Assembly (NCBI RefSeq): GCF_004364325.1
Contig: NZ_SOCP01000029.1
Location: forward strand, 22,368-86,367
Length of the DNA stretch: 64,000 nt
From: Actinophytocola oryzae
GTDB taxonomy: Bacteria > Actinomycetota > Actinomycetes > Mycobacteriales > Pseudonocardiaceae
Reading direction: 5' to 3'
A program made the translations under genes and the position numbers. Of the stretch, positions 15,568 to 24,395 are shown in pieces. The notes under the pieces are model-generated. The model was not told the origin of the DNA. It was given only the letters and a program-made list of their open reading frames with translations, and searched no databases. Numbering within the stretch: the first letter of the stretch is position 1; each line of letters starts with the position of its first letter.

Positions 15568-16488
15568 CGCCACCAGTGCGGCCAGTGCCGTCGTCAGGCT
15601 GCCGACCACCCTGGACAGCTCGACCGCGCGTGTGACGTGACCCGAGTCCGGGGTCCGGCCCTCGCCCAGGATCGGGCGCTCCTCCACGCCGTGGTCGTAC
15701 ACCGTCCGGCCGCCCAGGCGGACCTCCAGCGCACCCGCGAACGCCGCCTCGACACGGCCCGCGTTCGGGCTCGGGTGTGCGGCCGCGTCGCGGTGCCACG
15801 ACTGCCACGCGCCCCGCCACGAGCCGCCGACCACCGGCGCGCCCGCCACGGTCAGCGCCGCGGCCACGCGAGCCGGGACCAGGTTCAGCAGGTCGTCCAG
15901 CCGCGCCGACGCCCAGCCGAACTTTCGGTAACGCGGCGAGCGGTAGCCGACCATCGCGTCCAGCGTGTTCACCGCGCGGTAGCCCAGCATGCCCGGCACG
16001 CCGGCGACCGCACCCCACAGCAGTGGCGCGACCACGGCGTCGGAGGTGTTCTCCGCCACCGACTCGACCACCGCCCGCGCGAGGCCCTCGGCGTCCAGGG
16101 TGGCGGGGTCGCGGCCACACAGGTGCGGCAGGCGTTCGCGTGCCGCGGGCAGTTCACCCGCGTCCAGCTCACGGCCGATGGCGGCACCCTCCACGGCGAG
16201 CGACCGGCCGCCGACCACGACCCACGTGGCCGCGGCCGTCGTCAACACCTGGAGGACCGGGTTGCGGCGGCCGACTCGCTCGACCATCACGCCCAGCGCC
16301 ACCACGCCGCCGCTCAGGACCGCCGCGTGCACCACGCCTGCGACCCTGTCGTCGCGGTAGAGCACCCGTTCGACCTTCTCCGCGACCTGACCGAACCCGG
16401 CGACCGGGTGCCGTCGTCGCGGGTCGCCGAACGCCCCGTCCGCGGCCACCCCCAGCAGCAGGCCGACCGCACGTGCCACGCTGACCAA
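15547..16488 (-). CDS. cobD: Adenosylcobinamide-phosphate synthase (CobD/CbiB)
   Basis: The 313-residue integral membrane enzyme has characteristic CobD/CbiB segments: FGDPRRRHPVAGFG near the start, SVAENTSDAVVAPLLW, YRAVNTLDAMVGY, and WASARLDDLLNLVPAR, then a C-terminal hydrophobic stretch. It joins aminopropanol (phosphate) to adenosylcobyric acid in cobalamin synthesis. Together with the CobC-like enzyme and the alpha-ribazole-phosphatase-like fusion nearby, it indicates cobamide metabolism in this organism, although the three genes are not in one operon. The start is GTG or ATG at 16488. Confidence 0.93.
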   Translation of the reverse strand: MVSVARAVGLLLGVAADGAFGDPRRRHPVAGFGQVAEKVERVLYRDDRVAGVVHAAVLSGGVVALGVMVERVGRRNPVLQVLTTAAATWVVVGGRSLAVEGAAIGRELDAGELPAARERLPHLCGRDPATLDAEGLARAVVESVAENTSDAVVAPLLWGAVAGVPGMLGYRAVNTLDAMVGYRSPRYRKFGWASARLDDLLNLVPARVAAALTVAGAPVVGGSWRGAWQSWHRDAAAHPSPNAGRVEAAFAGALEVRLGGRTVYDHGVEERPILGEGRTPDSGHVTRAVELSRVVGSLTTALAALVALLRGRR

Positions 16489-16534
16489 GTGTCTTCACCC
16501 CGTTCCGTGCGGAGGACACGGTAGCGCTGCTCTA

Positions 16535-17005
16535 ATGAGGGGCATGTTGCGGGCGCGGCGACGCGGGTTCTTCAAAAGGGTGTACGAGGTCTCCTCCGAC
16601 GACCAGCCGGTCACCACGCTCGTCGGTGGGCGGCGGGAGAGCTGCGAGTTCGACATCGCTGGTCAGGGCTACCGCATCGAGCGGGTCAACCGGCGGCAGT
16701 TCCGGCTCACCGGGCCGGATGGTGCGGTGGCCACGGCCGACCGCAACAGCGGGCGGGAGTGGGCGATCCACGCGAGCAGCGGCAACCTCACCCTGGCGCG
16801 GCCGTCGATCTGGCGGTCGAGGTGGGAGGTCCGGCAGCGCGGCACGGCCAAGGGCGAGATCCGCCAGGACGGCATGTTCACGAAGACGTACTCGGCGGGC
16901 GTGCCCACCGATGTCCCGCTTCCGGTGACGGTGCTCGCGTTCTACGTCGTGCTCGTCCTCTTCGCGCGGGACCAGGCCGCAGCCGCGGCCGCGTCCAGCA
17001 GCTAG
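16535..17005 (+). CDS. LURP-one-like small protein with C-terminal membrane helix
   Basis: The 156-residue protein has an all-beta N-terminal region of short strand-like repeats (FKRVYEVSSDDQPVTTL, FDIAGQGYRIERVN, GNLTLARPSIWRSRWEV). These resemble tubby/LURP-one-related domains. It ends in one hydrophobic helix (VTVLAFYVVLVLFA) and an Ala/Ser tail. The LURP resemblance is by pattern only. A second ATG three codons downstream is an alternative start. Its stop overlaps the convergent nudC stop region by four bases. Function unknown. Confidence 0.7.
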   Translation: MRGMLRARRRGFFKRVYEVSSDDQPVTTLVGGRRESCEFDIAGQGYRIERVNRRQFRLTGPDGAVATADRNSGREWAIHASSGNLTLARPSIWRSRWEVRQRGTAKGEIRQDGMFTKTYSAGVPTDVPLPVTVLAFYVVLVLFARDQAAAAAASSS

Positions 17006-17961
17006 GCCTCCGCCCACCCCTTGATCATCTGGTAGGCGATCGAGGTCTCGCCGGGGAGCTTCAGGTCCGGCTGTTCCTCCGCGAACGCGGCGAGGACCTC
17101 GGCGCGGGTGACCCAGCGGGCCTCCTCGATCTCGCCGTCCGCCGGGATCAGGGGTGCGTCGCGGTCGACGGCCAGCGCCGTGAAGCCCACCATGATCGAG
17201 CGGGGGAACGGCCACGGCTGGCTGCCCAGGTAGCGGATGGCGTGGACGTCGATGCCCACCTCCTCGCTGATCTCGCGGGCCACGCACGCCTCGAGAGACT
17301 CGCCCGCCTCCACGAAACCGGCCAGCACCGAGTACCGGCCAGGCGGCCAGATCGGTTGGCGGGCAAGGAGAACCGACGAACCGTTCTCGCCGTCGTCGTC
17401 GTGGACCAGGCAGATGACCGCCGGGTCGGTGCGGGGGTACTCCTCGCGACCGCAGCCCGTGCAGTGCGTGGCCCAGCCCGCGTGCACGCGTTCGACGGGT
17501 GCGCCGCAGTTCGCGCAGAAGCTCGCGCGGCGGTGCCAGCTCGCCAGCGCCACCGCAGTCGTGAACAGGCCCGCCGCGGTGTCCGACAGCAGTGCGCCGG
17601 TCGTGCGGAGGTCGTGCCACTCCTCGCCGTCCTCGGACGTGGCGCCCGTCCACAGCCCCCACGAGCGGTCCGGGGAGCTGACGTTCTCCTCCAGCTCCTC
17701 GTCCGAGGTCAGCGCCCAGTAGCCGACACCGTCCAGCTCGCCGAGCAGCATGGCCTCCGGCGGGAGGTCGCCTGCCGTCGGTCTCGTCGACAGCTCCGAC
17801 GCGTCCGCGCGTACCGGGGTGCGGCCCTTGCGGTCCACCAGGACCACCCGGCCCGTCGCCCACAGCTTGGCCAGTCGTGCCGGATCGGTGCGGGCAGGCT
17901 CCTCCCGGTCCACAGTGGACCGGGAGAGCCGCGGCACCGCGGCGAGTTGGAACAAGGTCAC
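17002..17961 (-). CDS. nudC: NAD(+) diphosphatase (NADH pyrophosphatase / RNA deNADding)
   Basis: The 319-residue protein has a zinc knuckle (CANCG and CTGCG), a Nudix box (GFVEAGESLEACVAREISEEVGI) with complete catalytic glutamates, and the downstream SQPWPFPRS motif diagnostic of NADH pyrophosphatases. It hydrolyses NAD(H) and can remove NAD caps from RNA. The GTG start overlaps the upstream M16 peptidase stop as GTGA. The neighbourhood (nudC close to the potassium channel and adnAB) matches the Rv3199c region of M. tuberculosis. Confidence 0.94.
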   Translation of the reverse strand: MTLFQLAAVPRLSRSTVDREEPARTDPARLAKLWATGRVVLVDRKGRTPVRADASELSTRPTAGDLPPEAMLLGELDGVGYWALTSDEELEENVSSPDRSWGLWTGATSEDGEEWHDLRTTGALLSDTAAGLFTTAVALASWHRRASFCANCGAPVERVHAGWATHCTGCGREEYPRTDPAVICLVHDDDGENGSSVLLARQPIWPPGRYSVLAGFVEAGESLEACVAREISEEVGIDVHAIRYLGSQPWPFPRSIMVGFTALAVDRDAPLIPADGEIEEARWVTRAEVLAAFAEEQPDLKLPGETSIAYQMIKGWAEA

Positions 17962-19316
17962 TCCGCTACGCCACCCAACGACTTCAGCGACCGCAGCTGT
18001 GCTGCGTCGCCGACCACCACACCGGTGAACCTGGTGGGAGAGAAGAACTCCAGCGCCGCCTCGGCGACCTGCTCCCTCGTGACCTCGGCCAGGCGGCCGG
18101 GGTGCTCGGCCAGCCACTCGGCACCGAGCCCCAGCGGGACCAGCGCGGCCAGCTGCGACGCGAGACCGGTCTGCGACGCCGTGGCGATCAACAGCGAGCC
18201 GATCGCGTACTGGCGGACGGTCTCGACCTCGTCGGTCGTCGGCGGGACGACACCGAGGCGGGCGAGCTCGTAACGCATCTCCAGCAGCGCGGGCGCGGTC
18301 ACCTCGCTGGCCGTGTCCGCGTCCACCAGCAGGGTCGCGCCGCGCACGGTGAACTCGAGCGACGACCGCGCGTGGTAGGTGTAGCCCTTGTCCTCGCGGA
18401 TGTTCTCGACCAGCCGGGACGAGAAGAACCCGCCGTACACCAGGTTGGCAAGCTGCAGCGCCGGGTACTTCGGGTCGGTCCGCGCGATGGCCTGCGCCGA
18501 CAGCCGCAGCTGCGACTGCACGGCACCCGGGCGCGGCACGAACAGCACGTCGCCACCGTCCACGGACGGCAGGTCCGGCAGCTCGACCGCGCTCTTGTCC
18601 GAGGCCCAGCCCGCCAGCGCGTTGCCGATCTTCGTGATCGCCTGGCCCGGTTCGACGTCGCCGACGAACACCAGCACCGAGCCGCGCGGCAGCACCGAGC
18701 CCTGGTGCATGGCCCGCACCTCGTCGACCGTGACCGTGGCGACGTCCGAGGCCTGCGGGGTCTCGCGGGTGAACGGGTGGTCGCCGTAGCGGCGCTGCTG
18801 CAAGGCTTCACGGGCGATGACGCTCGGCTGCGACCGCGCCACCGCGATCCGCTCCACGAGCCGCGCCCGCTCCCCCTCCACCTCGTTGTCGGGGTAGGAG
18901 GCACCGGTCAACGCGTCGGCCAGCACGTCGAGCAGCGTGTCGAAGCCGCTCGCCAGCGCGTTGCCGCCGATCGAGAGGCGCTCGGGGTCCACGCCCGCGC
19001 CCAGCTCGCCGCCGACCAGCGCGAGGTCGGTGTCCATGGCGACGCGGTCGCGGCGGGCCGTGCCGGTGAGGATCGTCGCGGCGAGCACCTCGGCGATCGC
19101 GGCGTGCCTGCGGTCGCTGCCCGCGAACGGGATGCGCAGCCGAACCTCGGCCATCGGCACGGTCGGCGAGTGCACGGCGATGACCCGCAAACCGTTGTCC
19201 AGCACCGTGTCCACCGACTGCAGCCCGGTCGCCGAACGCTGCTCACCGAGATCGGGCAGCGGCCGAGGACCCAGCTCGGTGCGGCCGATCTCGGCGGCGG
19301 TACGGAACGTCGTCAC
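17958..19316 (-). CDS. M16 family peptidase-like protein, probably non-catalytic subunit
   Basis: The 452-residue protein has the M16 fold pattern and the GFFSSRLVENIREDKGYTY segment typical of the C-terminal Arg/Tyr region. The zinc motif HxxEH is absent at the expected place, where SDRRHAAIAEVLAA is found. It is preceded by a second M16 protein that has the motif, so the two probably form an active/inactive heterodimer, as known for two-gene M16 proteases. The GTG start follows a perfect AGGAGG four bases upstream. Confidence 0.88.
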   Translation of the reverse strand: MTTFRTAAEIGRTELGPRPLPDLGEQRSATGLQSVDTVLDNGLRVIAVHSPTVPMAEVRLRIPFAGSDRRHAAIAEVLAATILTGTARRDRVAMDTDLALVGGELGAGVDPERLSIGGNALASGFDTLLDVLADALTGASYPDNEVEGERARLVERIAVARSQPSVIAREALQQRRYGDHPFTRETPQASDVATVTVDEVRAMHQGSVLPRGSVLVFVGDVEPGQAITKIGNALAGWASDKSAVELPDLPSVDGGDVLFVPRPGAVQSQLRLSAQAIARTDPKYPALQLANLVYGGFFSSRLVENIREDKGYTYHARSSLEFTVRGATLLVDADTASEVTAPALLEMRYELARLGVVPPTTDEVETVRQYAIGSLLIATASQTGLASQLAALVPLGLGAEWLAEHPGRLAEVTREQVAEAALEFFSPTRFTGVVVGDAAQLRSLKSLGGVAE

Positions 19317-19446
19317 TATTTTCCTCCTGCGTTGGTCTGTGTCGCGCCGTGCATCCGCCGGCCGCCTCCTTCCGTCATCGCGCGCTCGACGCTCGTCCCT
19401 CGCTCACGAGCGCGCTCTTCGGTCAGTCCGGCGGCGGGCTCCTGCA

Positions 19447-20724
19447 CTACGCTCCTGCGGGCGTCACGGTCAGCACCGCGCGCGAGTCGGGACGCAACGT
19501 CTTGGCCGCGGCCGACACGGCGTCCGGCGTCACGGCGGAGAGTCGGTCGGTCAGCTGGTACACGAGGCCTGGCTCGCCGTAGAGCAACTCGAAGGCGCCG
19601 AGCGCGAGCGTGCGGGACACCAGCCGGTCGTGCTCGCGGTGCAGGCTCGCGACCCAGCGGGCCGTCACCTTCGCCAGCTCCTGGTCGGACGGCGGCGTGG
19701 CGGCGAGCCGGTCCAGCTCCTCGTCGACGGCACGCAGCACGCGGTCCTGCGTGACCTCCGGCGAGTGCACGGCCGTGATCGTGAACGTGTCCGGGTCGCG
19801 GGCCTCGAACGGGCCGAACAGGCCGCACGCGGCGTTGACGTCGGTGACCAGCGGCTCCTTCAGCACGAGCCGCTGCTGCAGCCTTGACCCGTCGCCCTCG
19901 GCGAGCACCGAGGCGAGCACCAGGTTGGCCAGGTAGCCGTCCAGCTCGTTGATCGGGTCCGGCATGCGGTAGCCGATGGCGAGCGCGGGCAGCGGCGCGT
20001 GCGGGTCGACGTGCTCCGACTCCAGCTGGCCCGCCGGCCTCGGCTCGCCGAACGACGGCCGGTCGGGGGCGGAGCGGGCCGGGACGTCACCGAAGTGCTT
20101 CTCGATCAGCTCGCGTGCCCTGCCCAGCTCGACGTCACCGGCGACGGTGAGGATCGCGTTGGCGGGCGCGTAGTAGGTGTCGAAGAACTGCGCGCAGTCG
20201 TCGAGGTTCGCGGACTCCAGCTCGGTGAAGTCGCCGTAGCCGTTGTGGGCGTTGGGGAACGTCTTGTACAGCACCGGCGGCAGGAGGATCCACGGGAACC
20301 CGCCGTAGGGCCGGTTCAGCACGTTGAGGCGGATCTCCTCCTTGACCACGTCGATCTGGTTGCGCAGGTTCTCGGCGGTGATCTTCGGCGCCCGCATGCG
20401 GTCGGCCTCGAGGAACAGCGCGCGCTCGAGGCCCGCGGAGGGGAGCACCTCGAAGTAGTCCGTGTAGTCCGGGTGCGTCGAGCCGTTGAAGGTGCCGCCC
20501 GCGGACTGGACGTGCCGGAAGTGGGCCAGCTTCTCCAGGCTCTCACTACCCTGGAACATGAGGTGCTCGAAGAGGTGCGCGAAGCCGGTGCGGCCCTCTG
20601 GTTCGGAGCGGAACCCCACGTCGTAGTGCACGCTCACACCGACGACCGGAGCGGTCGGGTCGGGGGCGAGAACCACGCGTAGTCCGTTGGCAAGCGTGAA
20701 CCGGGTCAGCTCATTTCCAAGCAT
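19447..20724 (-). CDS. M16 family zinc metallopeptidase, catalytic subunit
   Basis: The 425-residue protein contains the inverted zinc motif HLFEH at about residues 50-54, within GFAHLFEHLMFQGS, and the distal Glu expected in the VVKEEIRLN segment. The C-terminal half lacks a full Arg/Tyr pair, which the downstream partner supplies. M16 enzymes degrade peptides inside a closed chamber. No signal peptide is seen, so it is probably cytoplasmic. A 130-base gap containing no gene separates it from the partner, and the two are presumably cotranscribed. Confidence 0.92.
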   Translation of the reverse strand: MLGNELTRFTLANGLRVVLAPDPTAPVVGVSVHYDVGFRSEPEGRTGFAHLFEHLMFQGSESLEKLAHFRHVQSAGGTFNGSTHPDYTDYFEVLPSAGLERALFLEADRMRAPKITAENLRNQIDVVKEEIRLNVLNRPYGGFPWILLPPVLYKTFPNAHNGYGDFTELESANLDDCAQFFDTYYAPANAILTVAGDVELGRARELIEKHFGDVPARSAPDRPSFGEPRPAGQLESEHVDPHAPLPALAIGYRMPDPINELDGYLANLVLASVLAEGDGSRLQQRLVLKEPLVTDVNAACGLFGPFEARDPDTFTITAVHSPEVTQDRVLRAVDEELDRLAATPPSDQELAKVTARWVASLHREHDRLVSRTLALGAFELLYGEPGLVYQLTDRLSAVTPDAVSAAAKTLRPDSRAVLTVTPAGA

Positions 20725-20775
20725 GACCGCAGCCTACGTGGACCCACCGACCGTCGGCGTCTAACCCACCCAGCC

Positions 20776-20784
20776 TGTGGACAA
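20776..20784 (-). repeat. Isolated DnaA box, probable relic of the intergenic repeat
   Basis: On the minus strand TTGTCCACA lies 28 bases after the DUF2207 stop, the same relation as in the full repeats. A 6-of-9 match to the box lies 19 bases upstream. The TANNNT hexamer and hairpin are missing, so this looks like a decayed copy or a lone box. Confidence 0.5.
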
Positions 20785-20812
20785 CTAGCCCAGCCGTGTA
20801 CTAGAGCGCCTC

Positions 20813-22588
20813 TCAGCGCGGCGGTTGGGCACCGCCCAGCGCACGGTCGAGGGCCATGAGGAACGCGGCGAAGCGGGCCGGGAACTCGGCGGGGCTGCCG
20901 GTCTCGTACCAGTAGATGCCTGGTGTGCCGTCGGCCGAGGTGTCCAGGTCGGCGAAGCGGCGGACCCACCCCTCGACCTCGCCGAGCACCACCGCGTAGG
21001 GCAGCGACCGGGACAGCACCATCTCGCGGTCGACGGCCGGGATCGTGCTCGCGTCCGTGGCGCGCAGGTAGCTCAGCAGGCCGCGGACCTGCTGCACGAG
21101 CACGCTGCCGCGCCTGGTCCTGGCAGGCATCATCCGCGCGCCGAGCGCCAGCCCGAGGCCGCCGACCACGAGCGCGAGGCCGAGCAGCGCGTTGCCCACG
21201 GTCAGTGCCAGCACGACCGTGGCGACGACGCCGAGGAACGCCAGCAGCACCCCGACGATCGACCACAGTGACCGATCGTGGTCGGGTCGACGGGCGAACC
21301 ACTCGCGGGAGACCACGTCCGTGTACATGGCGTCACGCACGGCACCCAGATCGACGCGCAGGCCCGTCACCGGCACCTCGGCTGCGTCGCCGAGCAGCTG
21401 CCGGTAGACGGTCCGCTCGTAGTCGGTGAGCGAGGCGTCCGGCGGGTTGCGGCGCACGAGCGCCCACTCCCCCTGGCCGGTCTCGCGGATGAACAGGTAG
21501 TTGCGCACCGCGAGGTCCACCACGGTCGCGGCCACGTCCGAGACGTCGACACGCTCGTCGACCACCGTCCCGACCTGCCCGGGCAGGACACCGTCCGGGG
21601 AGGCGAACGCGACCCGACCGCCGTCGCCGGTCATCAGCAGCTCGACCGGGCCGACGTCGGTGGCGAGTGCGCGGGCGTCACGGCCGCGGGCCAGCCACAG
21701 CAGCATGAAGCCGCCGACGAGCGCCAGTACGAGCGCGCCGAGGCCGACGCCGCTCGCGGTGGTGAGGCCGAACGCGCCGGCGGTGCCGATGTCGTCGAAC
21801 CTGGCGTTGGCGCCGACCGTGCGGGCGGGCAGCTCGACGGTGAGGTCGACGCGCTCGCCGACCGGCAGGCCCTCCTGCTCGACCCGCAACACCTGCGACT
21901 CGTCGGTGAGCGCGACGCCGCACTTCGAGTCGGTGCCGAACGCGCCCGCGAGGCAGGACACCGACCGCGGCCGCTCCGGCGCGATGAACGACGCACGCAG
22001 GAACCGGACCTTCGTGTCCCAGCCGCTCGCGACCTGCCAGCGCACCTCCTGGCGCCCGTCGAGGTCGGTGACCGCACCGTCCACTTTGTACCTGATCGTG
22101 GTGGCACCCTCACCCACCCTGATGACGAACTCGTCGCCCGCGATCTCGGTGGTGGCGTTGCCGCTGACCCGCACGTCCCGCACGGTGAACACGCGGTCCT
22201 GTTCGTCGCCCGCCTTGATCCGCAGCGGCGCGCGGCGGGTCATGGACTTGCGTGCCTGCACGAAGATCTGCTCGGACACCGAAAGACTTCCGTCACGCTC
22301 CAGCTTCAGCGCGATGTTGATGCTCTCCGGCAGCAGTGGCTTGACCCCACCCGGCAGCGGCGCCCCGGCCGACCGGGACTTCGGCGGGTTGAGCATGGAC
22401 GGGTCCAGGCTCGGTTTCCCCGGCGGCTTGAGCGACGGCACGCTCGACGGCGGCTTCGGGTCCGACGGCAGGGTCGGCTGTGCCCCCGCCGACTGCCCCA
22501 GACCAACCAGCACACAGATGGCGGCAACCGCCGCACCGGGAATCCCCCACTTCGCCAACACGCCTGCGGAGGATAGTGCAGTGCCCAT
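20813..22588 (-). CDS. DUF2207-type membrane protein
   Basis: The 591-residue protein starts at ATG 22588 with a hydrophobic signal-like segment (WGIPGAAVAAICVLVGLG). A Pro/Ser-rich linker and an extracytoplasmic beta domain follow. One helix lies near residue 290 (VGLGALVLALVGGFMLLWLA), then a cytoplasmic domain, a paired helix region (LWSIVGVLLAFLGVVATVVL and the next) and a C-terminal domain. This is the DUF2207 layout. The function is unknown. The start is 40 bases from the divergent zinc peptidase, so the two may share a regulatory region. Confidence 0.82.
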   Translation of the reverse strand: MGTALSSAGVLAKWGIPGAAVAAICVLVGLGQSAGAQPTLPSDPKPPSSVPSLKPPGKPSLDPSMLNPPKSRSAGAPLPGGVKPLLPESINIALKLERDGSLSVSEQIFVQARKSMTRRAPLRIKAGDEQDRVFTVRDVRVSGNATTEIAGDEFVIRVGEGATTIRYKVDGAVTDLDGRQEVRWQVASGWDTKVRFLRASFIAPERPRSVSCLAGAFGTDSKCGVALTDESQVLRVEQEGLPVGERVDLTVELPARTVGANARFDDIGTAGAFGLTTASGVGLGALVLALVGGFMLLWLARGRDARALATDVGPVELLMTGDGGRVAFASPDGVLPGQVGTVVDERVDVSDVAATVVDLAVRNYLFIRETGQGEWALVRRNPPDASLTDYERTVYRQLLGDAAEVPVTGLRVDLGAVRDAMYTDVVSREWFARRPDHDRSLWSIVGVLLAFLGVVATVVLALTVGNALLGLALVVGGLGLALGARMMPARTRRGSVLVQQVRGLLSYLRATDASTIPAVDREMVLSRSLPYAVVLGEVEGWVRRFADLDTSADGTPGIYWYETGSPAEFPARFAAFLMALDRALGGAQPPR

Positions 22589-22628
22589 ATGCTCACCCGC
22601 TGTCTGACAGAACTCAGGGGGAGACCGG

Positions 22629-23882
22629 ATGACGCAGCCGCCACAGGGCCCCTGGCGACCCATGGGGCCACTGCCGCCGCCTCAGGCCAGGCCACTTCCG
22701 CCACACCCTGTGCCGGGTTACGGTCCGCCGCCCGGTCAGCGGCAGCCGACGCAGCCCTACGGCGTCCCTCCTGGCATGGGCATGCCACCCGGGGTGCACG
22801 GCATGCCACCCGGTCAGTACCCGCCGCCCCCCGGCTACCCGCCCCGGCCGGCGACGCCGCCGTGGGCGCAGTACCCCGGCTACCAGCACCGGCTCGCGCC
22901 GAGGAAGCCGTCGAACACCGGCGCGCTGCTCGCCACGATCATCGTGGTGGTGCTGCTCGGCGGCGTGGCCGTCTTCGGCTTCCTGTCCATGAGCTCCAAG
23001 GGCGACAGCGTCGCCGACACCGGCTACGACCCGTCGTCCACCTCCACGTCCTCGTCGGATCCCTTCCCCACCACGTCCTACACGACCACCACGACAACGA
23101 CGACGACCGAGACGACGGAGACCTCCGAGGACGACACCCCGACGGAGACCACGCAGGACGGCCCCCAGCCGGTGCACGCGCTGGAGGACAACCCCCTGTT
23201 CGCAGGCGACATCGGCACCCCCGCGGTGACGTGCGACCTGGCGCGGTGGGAGACCACCCCGGCGGGCGCCGCCGCGTTCTTCCAGAGCGCGATCCCGTGC
23301 CTGGACGCGGCGTGGGCGCCGGTGCTCCAGGCCCAGGGCCTGCCGTTCTTCTCGCCGAACATCGCCTTCCCCGAGGGGACGCAGTGGGACAGCGCGTGCG
23401 GGTCGTCCAACACCGGGGTGGCCGCGGCGTTCTACTGCAGCTACGACAGCACGATCTACATGCCGTTCGCCGGTCTCCAGTCGGAGATGTACGGGGCGCG
23501 GCCCGGTGTGTACCTCGCGCTGCTCGCCCACGAGTACGGCCACCACGTGCAGGCGCTGAGCGGTGTGATGGAGACCTACTGGGACGCCCGCTACGACGCG
23601 GGTGCCGACACCGACGCCGGGCTGGAGCTGTCGCGGCGGTCGGAACTGCAGGCGCAGTGCTTCTCCGGCATGTTCCTGGCCTCGGTGTACGGCCGCGGCT
23701 CGGTGGACGACAACCTCCTGACGGAGGCCCGCACGAGCCAGGACCGCGGTGACCACAACCCGGACCTGCCCCGCGACCACGGCACCGACGACCACGCCAT
23801 CGGCTGGTGGGAACAGGGTGCGCAGCAGAACCGCACCTACCAGTGCAACACGTGGATGTCGCCGCCGGAGGACGTCGCCTAG
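22629..23882 (+). CDS. Membrane-anchored neutral zinc metallopeptidase (YpfJ-like)
   Basis: The 417-residue protein has a long Pro/Gly/Gln-rich cytoplasmic N-terminus (about 1-90) and one helix (LLATIIVVVLLGGVAVFGFL). A Ser/Thr-rich linker follows, then an extracytoplasmic domain with ALLAHEYGHHVQAL, the HEXXH-type motif, and SRRSELQAQCFSG downstream, which carries the probable third ligand Glu. This matches the putative neutral zinc metallopeptidase family. Conserved Cys pairs suggest disulfides outside the cell. The substrate is unknown. The 3' end overlaps the next convergent gene by four bases. Confidence 0.9.
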   Translation: MTQPPQGPWRPMGPLPPPQARPLPPHPVPGYGPPPGQRQPTQPYGVPPGMGMPPGVHGMPPGQYPPPPGYPPRPATPPWAQYPGYQHRLAPRKPSNTGALLATIIVVVLLGGVAVFGFLSMSSKGDSVADTGYDPSSTSTSSSDPFPTTSYTTTTTTTTTETTETSEDDTPTETTQDGPQPVHALEDNPLFAGDIGTPAVTCDLARWETTPAGAAAFFQSAIPCLDAAWAPVLQAQGLPFFSPNIAFPEGTQWDSACGSSNTGVAAAFYCSYDSTIYMPFAGLQSEMYGARPGVYLALLAHEYGHHVQALSGVMETYWDARYDAGADTDAGLELSRRSELQAQCFSGMFLASVYGRGSVDDNLLTEARTSQDRGDHNPDLPRDHGTDDHAIGWWEQGAQQNRTYQCNTWMSPPEDVA

Positions 23883-24355
23883 AGGCGCAGCGGGGCGGGC
23901 AGCCTCGTCGTGCGTGGCCCTCTTCTGACGAGGAAGGCGTAGCCTGCGCCCGCCACGCAGCTGAGGACGATCAGCAGCAGACCGAGCCCCTGGCCGTCCT
24001 CACGGTCGCCCGTGGCGGCGTCGGAGGCGTGGACCACCAGGTCGGCGGGCAGCACGCCGACCGGGACGGTCACGTCGACCGGCTCGTTCCTCGCGTGGCC
24101 GCAGCCGTCGTAGCGGGCCTCGTGGAGCCTGCCCGAGACGGTGAACTTCACCGTCGAGGTGGCGTCCGGACTGCTACACGACGCGCCGGTGACGATCGTG
24201 GCGCGGACGGTGTGCCCCAGGTCCTCCGGCGAGGCGCCGAAAAGCCCGGACAGACCGACCGCCGTGGCGATCAGCACCCCGGAAACGACTACCCCGGCCC
24301 CAGTCGCCGCCCATCGGATGAAACCCGGTGGGATGGTTACACCCCGGATCCGCAC
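23879..24355 (-). CDS. Two-helix membrane protein of unknown function
   Basis: The 158-residue protein has an N-terminal helix (GAGVVVSGVLIATAVGLSGLF), an extracytoplasmic segment with three Cys in CSS, DGCG and similar contexts, and a C-terminal helix (GLLLIVLSCVAGAGYAFLV) ending in a basic tail. No family is recognised. It lies between the convergent zinc peptidase and the potassium channel gene, 40 bases from the latter's stop, and may be its cotranscribed neighbour. Confidence 0.7.
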   Translation of the reverse strand: MRIRGVTIPPGFIRWAATGAGVVVSGVLIATAVGLSGLFGASPEDLGHTVRATIVTGASCSSPDATSTVKFTVSGRLHEARYDGCGHARNEPVDVTVPVGVLPADLVVHASDAATGDREDGQGLGLLLIVLSCVAGAGYAFLVRRGPRTTRLPAPLRL

Positions 24356-24395
24356 ACTGCGATGCTCCCAGATGGCGGAAAGTCACCGACAGGTG

